Below, piece by piece: positions 16,332 through 23,779 of a stretch of 64,000 nucleotides of DNA. The position numbers were made by a program, and so were the translations under genes. Every line of letters starts with the position of its first letter. Positions within the stretch are counted from its first letter, which is position 1. The DNA is from Acetobacterium paludosum. Lineage in GTDB: Bacteria; Bacillota; Clostridia; Eubacteriales; Eubacteriaceae. The notes beneath the pieces are model-generated. The model saw only the letters and a program-made list of their open reading frames with translations. It was not told the DNA's origin and searched no databases. The stretch is from contig NZ_RXYA01000001.1 in NCBI RefSeq assembly GCF_008086595.1, positions 124,001 through 188,000 on the forward strand. Reading direction: 5' to 3'.

Positions 16332-16365
16332 CGAAAAGTGTGGGGAATCCCCACACTTTTCGTTT
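16332..16365 (+). terminator. Terminator after bceAB
   Basis: CGAAAAGTGTGGGGA (16332-16346) and TCCCCACACTTTTCG (16348-16362) form a perfect 15-bp inverted repeat followed by a short TTT. The T tail is weak, so it may also act as a stabilising 3' end. Confidence 0.65.
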
Positions 16366-16423
16366 GCGAATTGGATTTAACCGATTTAGTTTAACCGGTA
16401 AGGTTTGAAGGGGTATTAAAAAT

Positions 16424-18145
16424 ATGAATACATTCATCAGAAGGCAAATTCAAAATTTTGCTATTTTTCTTTTAGTAATCATTGGATTTGGAAATTTGCT
16501 TGCAGCGTTGCCTTTGAAATTTGCTAAAGCGTTTGAACATTTATATGGCAATATGATCGATCCGAATGCTGCCGCAATTCACGGAGTATTGTCTTTTTTA
16601 CTCGGAGCGCTGATGCTTCTGCTGGCTTACAGTTTGTATAAAAGGGTTCGTAATGCCTGGATTCTTGAGGTCATTGTTATTTTTGCAGCTTTGGTTTTAG
16701 AGATTGGACATTTTCATAAATTTTCGGTTCCGATTGTTATTATTGAGTTATTTGTTCTGTTTGTGTTGGCGTTTTCTTATAAGGACTTTTCTAGATTACC
16801 CAACCGAGTAACCCTGAAATGGGCTTTTGTATTTGTTGGGATTTCGTTTGTTTTACTGATTGCCAATGCTTCTCTTGGTTTGTATATCATGAGACCGCAT
16901 ATTAATGATGTGCATACCGTTTATAACGCTTTGTTGGGTTCAGTGAATTTACTGATTTTTATGGATACTTCGGTATTGGATATAAAGAATAATGTCGGTC
17001 AGATTTATGCAGATTCTCTGATTGTTTTAAACTGGATTTGCATTTTTGCTTCGGCCTTGCTTCTTATGAAGCCGCTGGTATATGATTATATTCATGATAA
17101 ACATGATAAGGAAAGAGTCCGAAAAATTGTACTTAAACATGGACAAAACCCGATGTCTTATCTGTCTCTTGAAAATGACAAACGTTATTTTTTCAGTAAA
17201 GATGTTGAAGGCGTCTGTTCCTATACCATTGTGGGCAAGGTTTTAGTGTGTTGTGGAGATATTATCTGTGACAAAAAAGATGGCTTCGTTTTTTTGACTG
17301 AACTGATAACATTTGCCAGGCAAAACGGTCTCGATATTTTATTCCTTAATGTGACTGAGTATTTTCTTGATTTATATAAAACGGCACAGTTTGGCATTGT
17401 AAAATACGGAGAAGATGCCTGCTTTAATCTGTCTGAATACAGTCTTGCTGGAGGAAAAGTGGCAAAGGTCAGGGCCGCAATAAACCATGCTAATAAGGCG
17501 GGAATTACGGTTGCCGAATATCAACCGAAAATAGCGCGTAATCTTGAAATAGAAAAGGAAATATTTGAAATATCCGAAGAATGGTTTAGGAGCAAAAAGA
17601 TTTCGGAAATGACTTTTATGCTTGGCGGCATTGGGCTTGACGATCCCCTTGATCGACGATATTTCTATGCCCGGGACGCACAAGGAAAAATGCTTGGATT
17701 TGCGGTCTTCTTACCGTATTTAAATGGATCCGCTTATTTAGTTGACGTGACCAGAAGAAAAAGCGATGCGCCGCAAGGGGTTTTGGAAAAAATTAATTAC
17801 GAGGCATTCATGGTATTTAAAGGTGAAGGGGTGCAATTAGTCAATATGGGGCTGTCACCTCTCTACAATGTGGCATCAGGAGATAAAATAACGATCAATG
17901 AAAAACTTTTCGCCTATGTTTACGACAATATGAATGACTCATATGACTTTAAAGCGCTCCATCATGCAAAAGAAAAGTATGCACCTTCTTATTGGGAAGA
18001 ACGATATATTGCCTATTCGCCAAAGCCTTTTTCGCCGCAATATGCTTATGCTATTGTAAAAGTTCAAAATCCCGATAATATTTCTAAACTCGTATTGAAT
18101 CAACTAAAAACGAAGAAAGAGGAGAAGGACAAAAGTAACAAATAG
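16424..18145 (+). CDS. MprF-like phosphatidylglycerol lysyltransferase-domain protein (DUF2156)
   Basis: 573 residues. The N-terminal 225 or so residues hold about six transmembrane helices; the rest is a cytoplasmic DUF2156/GNAT-like domain with 'LSLENDKRYFFSKDVEG', 'CCGDIICDK' and, near the end, 'VNMGLSPLYNV'. In MprF-type enzymes this domain moves lysine or alanine from tRNA to phosphatidylglycerol, lowering surface charge against cationic peptides. The membrane part is shorter than in full MprF with its flippase. Its place directly after a BceAB transporter fits an envelope-defence island. Aminoacyl donor and whether it flips lipid are unknown. Confidence 0.8.
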   Translation: MNTFIRRQIQNFAIFLLVIIGFGNLLAALPLKFAKAFEHLYGNMIDPNAAAIHGVLSFLLGALMLLLAYSLYKRVRNAWILEVIVIFAALVLEIGHFHKFSVPIVIIELFVLFVLAFSYKDFSRLPNRVTLKWAFVFVGISFVLLIANASLGLYIMRPHINDVHTVYNALLGSVNLLIFMDTSVLDIKNNVGQIYADSLIVLNWICIFASALLLMKPLVYDYIHDKHDKERVRKIVLKHGQNPMSYLSLENDKRYFFSKDVEGVCSYTIVGKVLVCCGDIICDKKDGFVFLTELITFARQNGLDILFLNVTEYFLDLYKTAQFGIVKYGEDACFNLSEYSLAGGKVAKVRAAINHANKAGITVAEYQPKIARNLEIEKEIFEISEEWFRSKKISEMTFMLGGIGLDDPLDRRYFYARDAQGKMLGFAVFLPYLNGSAYLVDVTRRKSDAPQGVLEKINYEAFMVFKGEGVQLVNMGLSPLYNVASGDKITINEKLFAYVYDNMNDSYDFKALHHAKEKYAPSYWEERYIAYSPKPFSPQYAYAIVKVQNPDNISKLVLNQLKTKKEEKDKSNK

Positions 18146-18215
18146 GTTTTGCGCAAAAGATGAAAACTTATATATTTTAGCAGTAACTGAGGGGATGTTT
18201 TGAAAAAAATAATTC

Positions 18216-18243
18216 TGTACATTCAAATAAATCATGTTATAAT
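18216..18243 (+). promoter_or_regulatory. Promoter of the cobalt transport and corrinoid operon
   Basis: TATAAT at 18238-18243 is clear; TGTACA at 18216-18221 is a plausible weak -35 with a 16-bp spacer. It lies just ahead of the cobalamin riboswitch. Confidence 0.55.
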
Positions 18244-18264
18244 ATATTCATAATTGAATAAGAA

Positions 18265-18440
18265 ATGTATAAATTCATTTAGGATGAATAATTTCATTGA
18301 GGGAATCTGGTTAGAATCCAGAACGATCCGGTCACTGTAATTAGTTACGTCTCCTTAATATGTCACTGAGCACGTATTGCTTCGGGAAGGCAAGGAGAAT
18401 AAAAGCTATAAGTCAGGAAACCTACTAAATTGAAGTGCTG
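18265..18440 (+). promoter_or_regulatory. Cobalamin riboswitch upstream of cbiM
   Basis: Conserved B12-element blocks in order: GAGGGAATCTGGTTAGAATC (from 18299), GTCACTGTAATTAG (18331-18344), TGTCACTGAGCACG (18361-18374), CGGGAAGGCAAGGAG (18383-18397) and AAGTCAGGAAACCTAC (18410-18425). A P1 stem may form between TTCATTTA near 18274 and TAAATTGAA near 18426. With the terminator at 18536-18577 it would turn off cobalt uptake and corrinoid synthesis when cobalamin is plentiful. Confidence 0.9.
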
Positions 18441-18535
18441 AAGTATCCTTCCAGGGAAAAGGGGAATTAGTAACGTTAATAAAAGTTGGTTTTTTGATGT
18501 CTTAAATTTATAAATCAATTGATAACTGATAATCA

Positions 18536-18577
18536 AACCTCTTTTTCTGTAGGAATATAGAAAAAGAGGTTTTTTTT
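18536..18577 (+). terminator. Riboswitch-controlled intrinsic terminator
   Basis: Perfect 13-bp stem AACCTCTTTTTCT (18536-18548) with AGAAAAAGAGGTT (18559-18571), followed by TTTTTT. It is the expression platform of the upstream cobalamin riboswitch; the antiterminator segment is presumably in 18440-18535. Confidence 0.9.
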
Positions 18578-18694
18578 CGGGGTGGCACTCAATTGGTTCA
18601 AACAGATTAATCGAATAGATCATAGCGCGATATTGAAATGGACAACATGGAATTCTATATTTTGAGGTTGATAAAAAACATTCGGGGGAAAAAG

Positions 18695-18727
18695 ATGAAA
18701 AAAGGTATGAATTATGAAGTTAAGTGA
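18695..18727 (+). CDS. Possible 10-codon leader peptide overlapping cbiM
   Basis: ATG 18695 has the best ribosome binding site in the area (GGGGGAAAAAG). It opens a frame encoding [10 protein letters not shown] that stops at 18725-18727, 11 bases inside cbiM in another frame. Ribosomes that terminate here could re-initiate on cbiM ATG 18714. It may be a coupling device or chance. Confidence 0.35.
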   Translation: MKKGMNYEVK

Positions 18728-19481
18728 AAAAAGAATCATCACATTAGTGGCAGCCTTTGCATTGGCGTTCGGAGTTTATCCAGTTGCCAATGCAATGCAT
18801 ATCATGGAAGGATACCTTCCAGTACAATACTGTATCGTATGGGGTATTGTCTGTCTGCCATTTCTCGTAAGAGGTTATTTTTCCATCAAAAAAGCAGTTT
18901 CGCAAAATCGTAAATCCATTACTTTATTTGCAATGGTGGGAGCATATATATTCATTATATCATCATTAAAGATTCCATCTGTTACCGGAAGCTGTTCGCA
19001 TATGACCGGAACTGGATTGGGGGCAATTTTATTTGGACCAACTGCAGTTAGTATTTTAGGTCTGATTGTACTTATCTTTCAAGCAATTTTGTTGGCCCAT
19101 GGTGGTCTTACAACCCTGGGGGCCAATACATTTTCAATGGCCATTGCCGGTCCTTTAGTATCCTATGGAATATATATCTTATGTAAGAAGGTGAAGGTGA
19201 ATAAGCGAGTGGGTATTTTCCTGGCTGCTTCAATTGGCGATTTGTTTACATATTGTGTGACCAGTTTTCAGTTAGCGGCCGCTTATCCATCCGATAATGG
19301 CGGAATAACAGCGTCTTTCCTGAAGTTTCTGGGAGTATTCGCACCGACTCAGATTCCCCTGGCGATTATTGAAGGGATTCTGACGGTTGTGATTATGATT
19401 ATGCTGGAGTCTTACGCAACATCGGAATTGATTGATATTGGATATATGAAGGGGGAAATAAATAATGTCAAAGTCAAATAA
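18714..19481 (+). CDS. cbiM: Cobalt ECF transporter substrate-specific component CbiM
   Basis: 255 residues. A cleavable-looking N-terminal signal (hydrophobic segment ending 'YPVANA') precedes 'MHIMEGYLP'. Cleavage after ANA would give the Met-His-Ile N-terminus that binds Co(II) in CbiM/NikM proteins. Multiple transmembrane helices follow, with '[20 protein letters not shown]' (about residues 93-112) carrying the conserved histidine. It sits first in the riboswitch-controlled operon and overlaps cbiN by 17 bases. Cobalt rather than nickel is supported by the operon. Confidence 0.95.
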   Translation: MKLSEKRIITLVAAFALAFGVYPVANAMHIMEGYLPVQYCIVWGIVCLPFLVRGYFSIKKAVSQNRKSITLFAMVGAYIFIISSLKIPSVTGSCSHMTGTGLGAILFGPTAVSILGLIVLIFQAILLAHGGLTTLGANTFSMAIAGPLVSYGIYILCKKVKVNKRVGIFLAASIGDLFTYCVTSFQLAAAYPSDNGGITASFLKFLGVFAPTQIPLAIIEGILTVVIMIMLESYATSELIDIGYMKGEINNVKVK

Positions 19482-19815
19482 AAAGACGATAATTGTTTTA
19501 TTGTTAATCGTAGTAGTGATTGCAATGGTCCCGTTATTTACATTAAAAGGAGCTGAGTTTGGTGGCTCCGATGATGCGGGAAGTCAAGCAATTTCAGAAA
19601 TTACAGGAACGGATTACCAGCCATGGTTTACCCCCGTTTTAGAAACATGGATTGGCGGAAAATTACCAGCAGAAATTGAAAGTCTGATGTTCTCCTTACA
19701 GACGGGCCTCGGTGCAGGAGTTTTGTTTTTTTTCCTGGGCAGATATGTAGAAAGAAATAAATGGCAAAAAAAGATGTGTGATAAAGAAGCGGAATCGCCT
19801 GACTCCCTGAATTGA
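19465..19815 (+). CDS. cbiN: Cobalt transport protein CbiN
   Basis: 116 residues with two transmembrane helices (about 8-28 and 78-97) around an extracytoplasmic loop containing '[18 protein letters not shown]' and '[10 protein letters not shown]', as in CbiN. CbiN assists CbiM in loading Co(II). It overlaps cbiM, whereas the following cbiO is 250 bp away. Confidence 0.93.
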   Translation: MSKSNKKTIIVLLLIVVVIAMVPLFTLKGAEFGGSDDAGSQAISEITGTDYQPWFTPVLETWIGGKLPAEIESLMFSLQTGLGAGVLFFFLGRYVERNKWQKKMCDKEAESPDSLN

Positions 19816-19901
19816 TATAAGGTGAACTATTGTTTGCTTCGTATCAGGATATAACGGTCCGCGTTAATCGTACCGATATCGAGTATCGAAGTCTAATGTT
19901 G

Positions 19902-19944
19902 AATTCCAATCGGGTCGTTATGAAATTATCCGATTGGAATTTTC
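19902..19944 (+). terminator. Hairpin in the cbiN-cbiO gap
   Basis: AATTCCAATCGG (19902-19913) pairs perfectly with CCGATTGGAATT (19930-19941), loop of 16, followed by TTTC. It may reduce transcription into cbiO or protect the cbiMN mRNA end. Nothing else is seen in 19816-20065 except an AT-rich stretch before cbiO. Confidence 0.5.
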
Positions 19945-20065
19945 ATGTTGAGTACAAGAGCTTTCGACTTTTGGCAGAAATGAGATGAACAACAGTTTCA
20001 TTTAAATAAAAATAGAAAAATAATAAGTACTTACAAATTGGTACTTGATATAAAGAGGATAGGTT

Positions 20066-20899
20066 ATGAAAGAACCAATTTTAAAGGTCCGTGATTTATA
20101 TTATGTCTATGGAAATGGACAGATAGGACTGGACGGGGTTGATATTGATATTAATGAAGGTGAAAAGATTGCGGTTATCGGTTCAAACGGAGCTGGTAAA
20201 TCGACGTTTTTTTTAAATGTGAACGGTGTCTTGAAAGCGGAAAGCGGCGAAATTAGTTATCGGGGCACAATGATTAATAAAAAAAATCTGAAAGAACTGC
20301 GGAAAAACATCGGAATTGTTTTTCAGGATGCGGACAATCAGATTATTGCCTCAACCGTTCGGGCCGAGGTTGCATTTGGACCAATGAATTTAAAACTGCC
20401 AAAAGAAGAAGTTATCAAAAGGGTTGATGAAGCATTGACCTATATGGATATTATGGATTTCAAAGACCGACCACCCCATTATTTAAGTGGCGGTGAAAAG
20501 AAAAAAGTCAGTATTGCAGATATTATTGCGATGAAGTCGGAAATTATAATTTTCGATGAGCCCACGGTGGCATTAGATCCATTAAATGCCGAGATGCTTG
20601 AGGAGGTTTTATCCAAATTGAGTCGGGAAGAAAAAACAATTCTGATTTCTACACATGATGTGGATTTTGCCTATCGTTGGGCGGAAAGAATTATTGTGTT
20701 CTGCCAGGGGAAGATTATTGCAGATGGATCGCCACTGGAAATCTTTCAAAATGAAGAAGTGCTGAAAAGGTCGAATTTGAAGCAACCCATGTTATTGAAT
20801 GTTTATGAATCTCTGGTCGAGAAACATCTTATCGCGGATGAAAAAATATATCCCCGAAGTATTGAGGTGTTTCAAAAAATGATTCAAGTGATAAAATAG
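20066..20899 (+). CDS. cbiO: Cobalt ECF transporter ATPase CbiO
   Basis: 277 residues. Walker A 'GSNGAGKSTFFLN', Q-loop 'VFQDADNQI', signature 'HYLSGGEKKKVSIADI', Walker B 'EIIIFDEPTVALDP' and H-loop 'LISTHD' are all intact. The 'DADNQI' Q-loop extension is typical of ECF energy-coupling ATPases. Its usual partner CbiQ follows directly. Order here is M-N-O-Q rather than the M-N-Q-O of Salmonella. Confidence 0.94.
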   Translation: MKEPILKVRDLYYVYGNGQIGLDGVDIDINEGEKIAVIGSNGAGKSTFFLNVNGVLKAESGEISYRGTMINKKNLKELRKNIGIVFQDADNQIIASTVRAEVAFGPMNLKLPKEEVIKRVDEALTYMDIMDFKDRPPHYLSGGEKKKVSIADIIAMKSEIIIFDEPTVALDPLNAEMLEEVLSKLSREEKTILISTHDVDFAYRWAERIIVFCQGKIIADGSPLEIFQNEEVLKRSNLKQPMLLNVYESLVEKHLIADEKIYPRSIEVFQKMIQVIK

Positions 20900-20943
20900 A
20901 AGTATGAAAGATCCACAAAATATAGGAAGAAGGGAGGTTTTGT

Positions 20944-21837
20944 ATGAGGGAAATTATTTTATTCGTTCTGGGTTTTCTTGCGGTGGCAGTTTTGCTGATG
21001 GCAGTGGTTGGTCAGTACCATTCACAAGATGGAAAGCACCATCATAAAATTGGTCATAAGCATGGAGAAGGCGTTGTCATTGATATGCATGCTTATGCTT
21101 CAAAAATAAGAGGATGGAATCCCACGTTCAAAGTTTCGCTGGCGATGGTGTTGCTGATTTTATGCATCGCTCTGAATAATCCCTGCGTATCCGTTGCCGT
21201 TTTAATTGCCATGGCATACCTGACGATGGTAAAAGGGGGACTTTCGGTCAATGAATATCTATCGGTCCTGATGATTCCGATAACCTTTATACTCCTGGGG
21301 ACTTTGGCAATTGCCATTGAATTTTCTTTTGATCCAATCGGACAGTTCAATTTGCACTGTGGTTTTTTCTATATTTATACGTCTCAGGAGAAGCTCAAGG
21401 AAATGATTTTCTTGATTTTAAAAGTATTTGCAGCCGTTAGCGCGTTACAGATGATGACCTTATCGACGCCATCTTCAGAAATTATTTCGGTGATGCGAAA
21501 AGCCCATGTTCCAAAACTGATTATTGAACTGATGAATATTATTTACCGTTATATTTTTATTTTGTTGGATGTCTATTCTAAAATGAAAAATTCTGCAGAT
21601 TCACGACAGGGATACTGTGATTTCAAGACTTCCTGTTACACATTCGGAGGAATTGCTGGTAATATGCTGATTATCTCTCTGAAAAAGGCGAATGCATATT
21701 ATGATGCCATGGAGGCCAGATGTTATGATGGCGAAATGATATTTCTGGAAGAAGAAAAGAAGATTGAGATAAACCAGATCATTATGGCCGTAATATTTGT
21801 TGCCGTTTTATTTCTACTCTGGGGATTAACAAAATAG
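20944..21837 (+). CDS. cbiQ: Cobalt ECF transporter T-component CbiQ with His-rich N-terminus
   Basis: 297 residues, longer than the usual 230-260. An extra N-terminal hydrophobic helix (residues 4-22) is followed by a histidine-rich stretch with six His between residues 26 and 40 ('HHHKIGHKH'). The standard T-component follows, starting at 'YASKIRGWNPTFKVSLAMVL', with the cytoplasmic 'ADSRQGY' segment (about 220) and the 'EARCYDG' motif (about 259) that couple to the ATPase. The His-rich segment may bind incoming metal or buffer it; this is inference. Ribosome binding site GGGAGG is strong. Confidence 0.92.
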   Translation: MREIILFVLGFLAVAVLLMAVVGQYHSQDGKHHHKIGHKHGEGVVIDMHAYASKIRGWNPTFKVSLAMVLLILCIALNNPCVSVAVLIAMAYLTMVKGGLSVNEYLSVLMIPITFILLGTLAIAIEFSFDPIGQFNLHCGFFYIYTSQEKLKEMIFLILKVFAAVSALQMMTLSTPSSEIISVMRKAHVPKLIIELMNIIYRYIFILLDVYSKMKNSADSRQGYCDFKTSCYTFGGIAGNMLIISLKKANAYYDAMEARCYDGEMIFLEEEKKIEINQIIMAVIFVAVLFLLWGLTK

Positions 21838-21875
21838 AAAAAGCAGCAAAGAACAGAAGAAGGAGGAATTAACGA

Positions 21876-23144
21876 ATGAAACTAGTGGTAGTCGGTATTA
21901 ATCATAAAGATACCCCCTTGGAAATTAGAGAAAAGGGATCTTTTATCCATCGTACCCTCAATGAGGGGATTCGAACCCTTTTGAATGAGAATGATATTGC
22001 CGAAGTGATTATTCTTTCGACTTGTAATCGAAGTGAGATCTATGTGGCCACCCGGAATGTCGATGCCGCTGGAGAAATTTTAAAAGGATTTTATCTCAGC
22101 GAAAAATCTGATCAGTTGGAACCCTATCTTTTTGTAAAAAAAGAGAGAGCAGCCATGGTGCACCTTTATGAGGTGGTCACCGGTCTGGACTCAATGATAT
22201 TAGGGGAAGATCAGATATTAGGACAGGTAAAAGATGCCCTGGAAAAATCCCAGGCGATTAAGGGCTGTGGAAAATATTTGACAAAAATGTTCCGTGAAGC
22301 GATTACCTTTTCCAAAAAAGTTAAAACAGTATATAAGATTTCGGAAACCCCGTTGTCGTTAAGTTCAACGGCAATTAAGCATATAAAACGGCAATATCCA
22401 GAAGATTATGGAGATAAAAAAATACTCATCATCGGTTCCGGGAAAATGGGGGAGTTGGCACTGCGCTATATGAAGGCAGAGGGCTTTCAAAACCCATATA
22501 TGACGAATCGAACCTTTCATAACATGGATAAATGTGAAGCCATTCATGAAAATGTTAAAATGATTCATTATGAAAATCGTTATCAAGTGATACCGGAGAT
22601 GGACGTCATCATTTCGGCAACGGCATCACCCCATGTCATTTTAAAAGCGGCAGAAATGCCGCAGTTAGATAAACCCCTTATTGTTATTGATTTAGCCCTG
22701 CCCCGAGATGTTGACGAAGCCGTGGGAAATATTCCGGGCGCGGAGTTATTAACCATCGATGATTTTAAAGAGATCATCGATGAGACCATGGTGTATCGCA
22801 TGAAAGTTGCGGAAAAAATTGCCGCTGAAATTCAAGAGGAAATCGACGGACTTATTTTATGGGTTACCCATGCGAAGGTTGATAACATGGTTCAGGATCT
22901 TAACGAGACCTCCCGAAAATTAGCGGAAGAGACCATTGAAAATCTTTGTGGTCGGTTAAGTCTTACCGAAAAAGAAGAAACTTATCTGGCAAAGATCGTC
23001 CGGTCAAAATTTCGGGAAATGGTAATGCCACCGATTAAACAATTAAAATCACTGAATACGGAAGAAGAAATAATCCGGATGGAAAAAACCGTTGCCTATC
23101 TTTTTTCAGGGAGACCGGAAGCGGCTTTGGGAGATCAAAAATGA
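21876..23144 (+). CDS. hemA: Glutamyl-tRNA reductase
   Basis: First committed step of the C5 tetrapyrrole pathway: glutamyl-tRNA to glutamate-1-semialdehyde. 422 residues. The catalytic cysteine is Cys50 in 'ILSTCNRSEIY'; 'GLDSMILGEDQILGQVK' and the NADPH-binding 'KILIIGSGKMGELAL' are present, followed by a C-terminal dimerisation helix region. It starts the tetrapyrrole block after cobalt uptake genes and overlaps the next gene by 4 bases, so precursor supply is placed under the same B12 control. Confidence 0.95.
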   Translation: MKLVVVGINHKDTPLEIREKGSFIHRTLNEGIRTLLNENDIAEVIILSTCNRSEIYVATRNVDAAGEILKGFYLSEKSDQLEPYLFVKKERAAMVHLYEVVTGLDSMILGEDQILGQVKDALEKSQAIKGCGKYLTKMFREAITFSKKVKTVYKISETPLSLSSTAIKHIKRQYPEDYGDKKILIIGSGKMGELALRYMKAEGFQNPYMTNRTFHNMDKCEAIHENVKMIHYENRYQVIPEMDVIISATASPHVILKAAEMPQLDKPLIVIDLALPRDVDEAVGNIPGAELLTIDDFKEIIDETMVYRMKVAEKIAAEIQEEIDGLILWVTHAKVDNMVQDLNETSRKLAEETIENLCGRLSLTEKEETYLAKIVRSKFREMVMPPIKQLKSLNTEEEIIRMEKTVAYLFSGRPEAALGDQK

Positions 23145-23779
23145 TGACACCGCTGCTGTTTAATTTAAATAATAAAATGGTGCTGGTGGTTGGCGGCGGA
23201 CAGGTGGCACATAGACGAATCCGAACGCTTTTGAAAAACGGAGCTCAGGTTGTCTGTGTCAGTCCGGCCATTTCTGAGAATCTTTGCAATATAAAAGAAG
23301 CTCGGTTAACTTTGATTCATGAAAATTATGGGAAAGAACAGCTGACCAACATTGATTTAGTCATCGCCGCAACAAACAGCAGGGCGTTAAACCGGCAGAT
23401 AAAAACAGATTGTCAGTCCCAGAAAATTTGGTGTAATCGGGTGGACGATCCGGATGATTCTGATTTTATTTTTCCCAGTGTGATCAGGAGGGGGGATTTA
23501 ACCTTATCGGTATGCACCGAAGGGGCCAGTCCTTTTTTAACTAAAAAAATTGTTGCGGATTTAGCCGCAGAGTATGACGAAAGCTATGCAGAAAGAACCG
23601 CATTATTACGGGTGCTGCGTAAAAAACTTTTCGCTGGCACGGCATCAAAAGAGGAAAATACTGAAAAACTAAAAGCATTGTCGTTATGCTCCGTTACGGA
23701 GCTGAGGAAAAAACTCGCAGAAATTGAAAGCTCAGTTACGGATGATGAAGCGACTATCGATGAATTGGAGAAAAATTAA
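23141..23779 (+). CDS. Precorrin-2 dehydrogenase / siroheme synthase N-terminal domain protein
   Basis: 212 residues. N-terminal NAD-binding fold 'MVLVVGGGQVAHRRIRTLLKNGAQV' region (residues 13 onward; key GGGQVAHRR), then 'TNSRALNRQIKTDC' and 'FPSVIRRGDLTLSVCTEGASP', as in CysG N-terminal/Met8p/SirC. It oxidises precorrin-2 to sirohydrochlorin, which CbiK in this operon can charge with cobalt. Family members can also have ferrochelatase activity, giving siroheme. It overlaps hemA by 4 bases and touches the fusion gene by 1 base. Confidence 0.9.
   Translation: MMTPLLFNLNNKMVLVVGGGQVAHRRIRTLLKNGAQVVCVSPAISENLCNIKEARLTLIHENYGKEQLTNIDLVIAATNSRALNRQIKTDCQSQKIWCNRVDDPDDSDFIFPSVIRRGDLTLSVCTEGASPFLTKKIVADLAAEYDESYAERTALLRVLRKKLFAGTASKEENTEKLKALSLCSVTELRKKLAEIESSVTDDEATIDELEKN

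Noticed and set aside
18363-18623. 86-codon frame on the minus strand
   Set aside because: It lies across the cobalamin riboswitch and its terminator; the DNA is explained by RNA structure and the peptide has no recognisable features.
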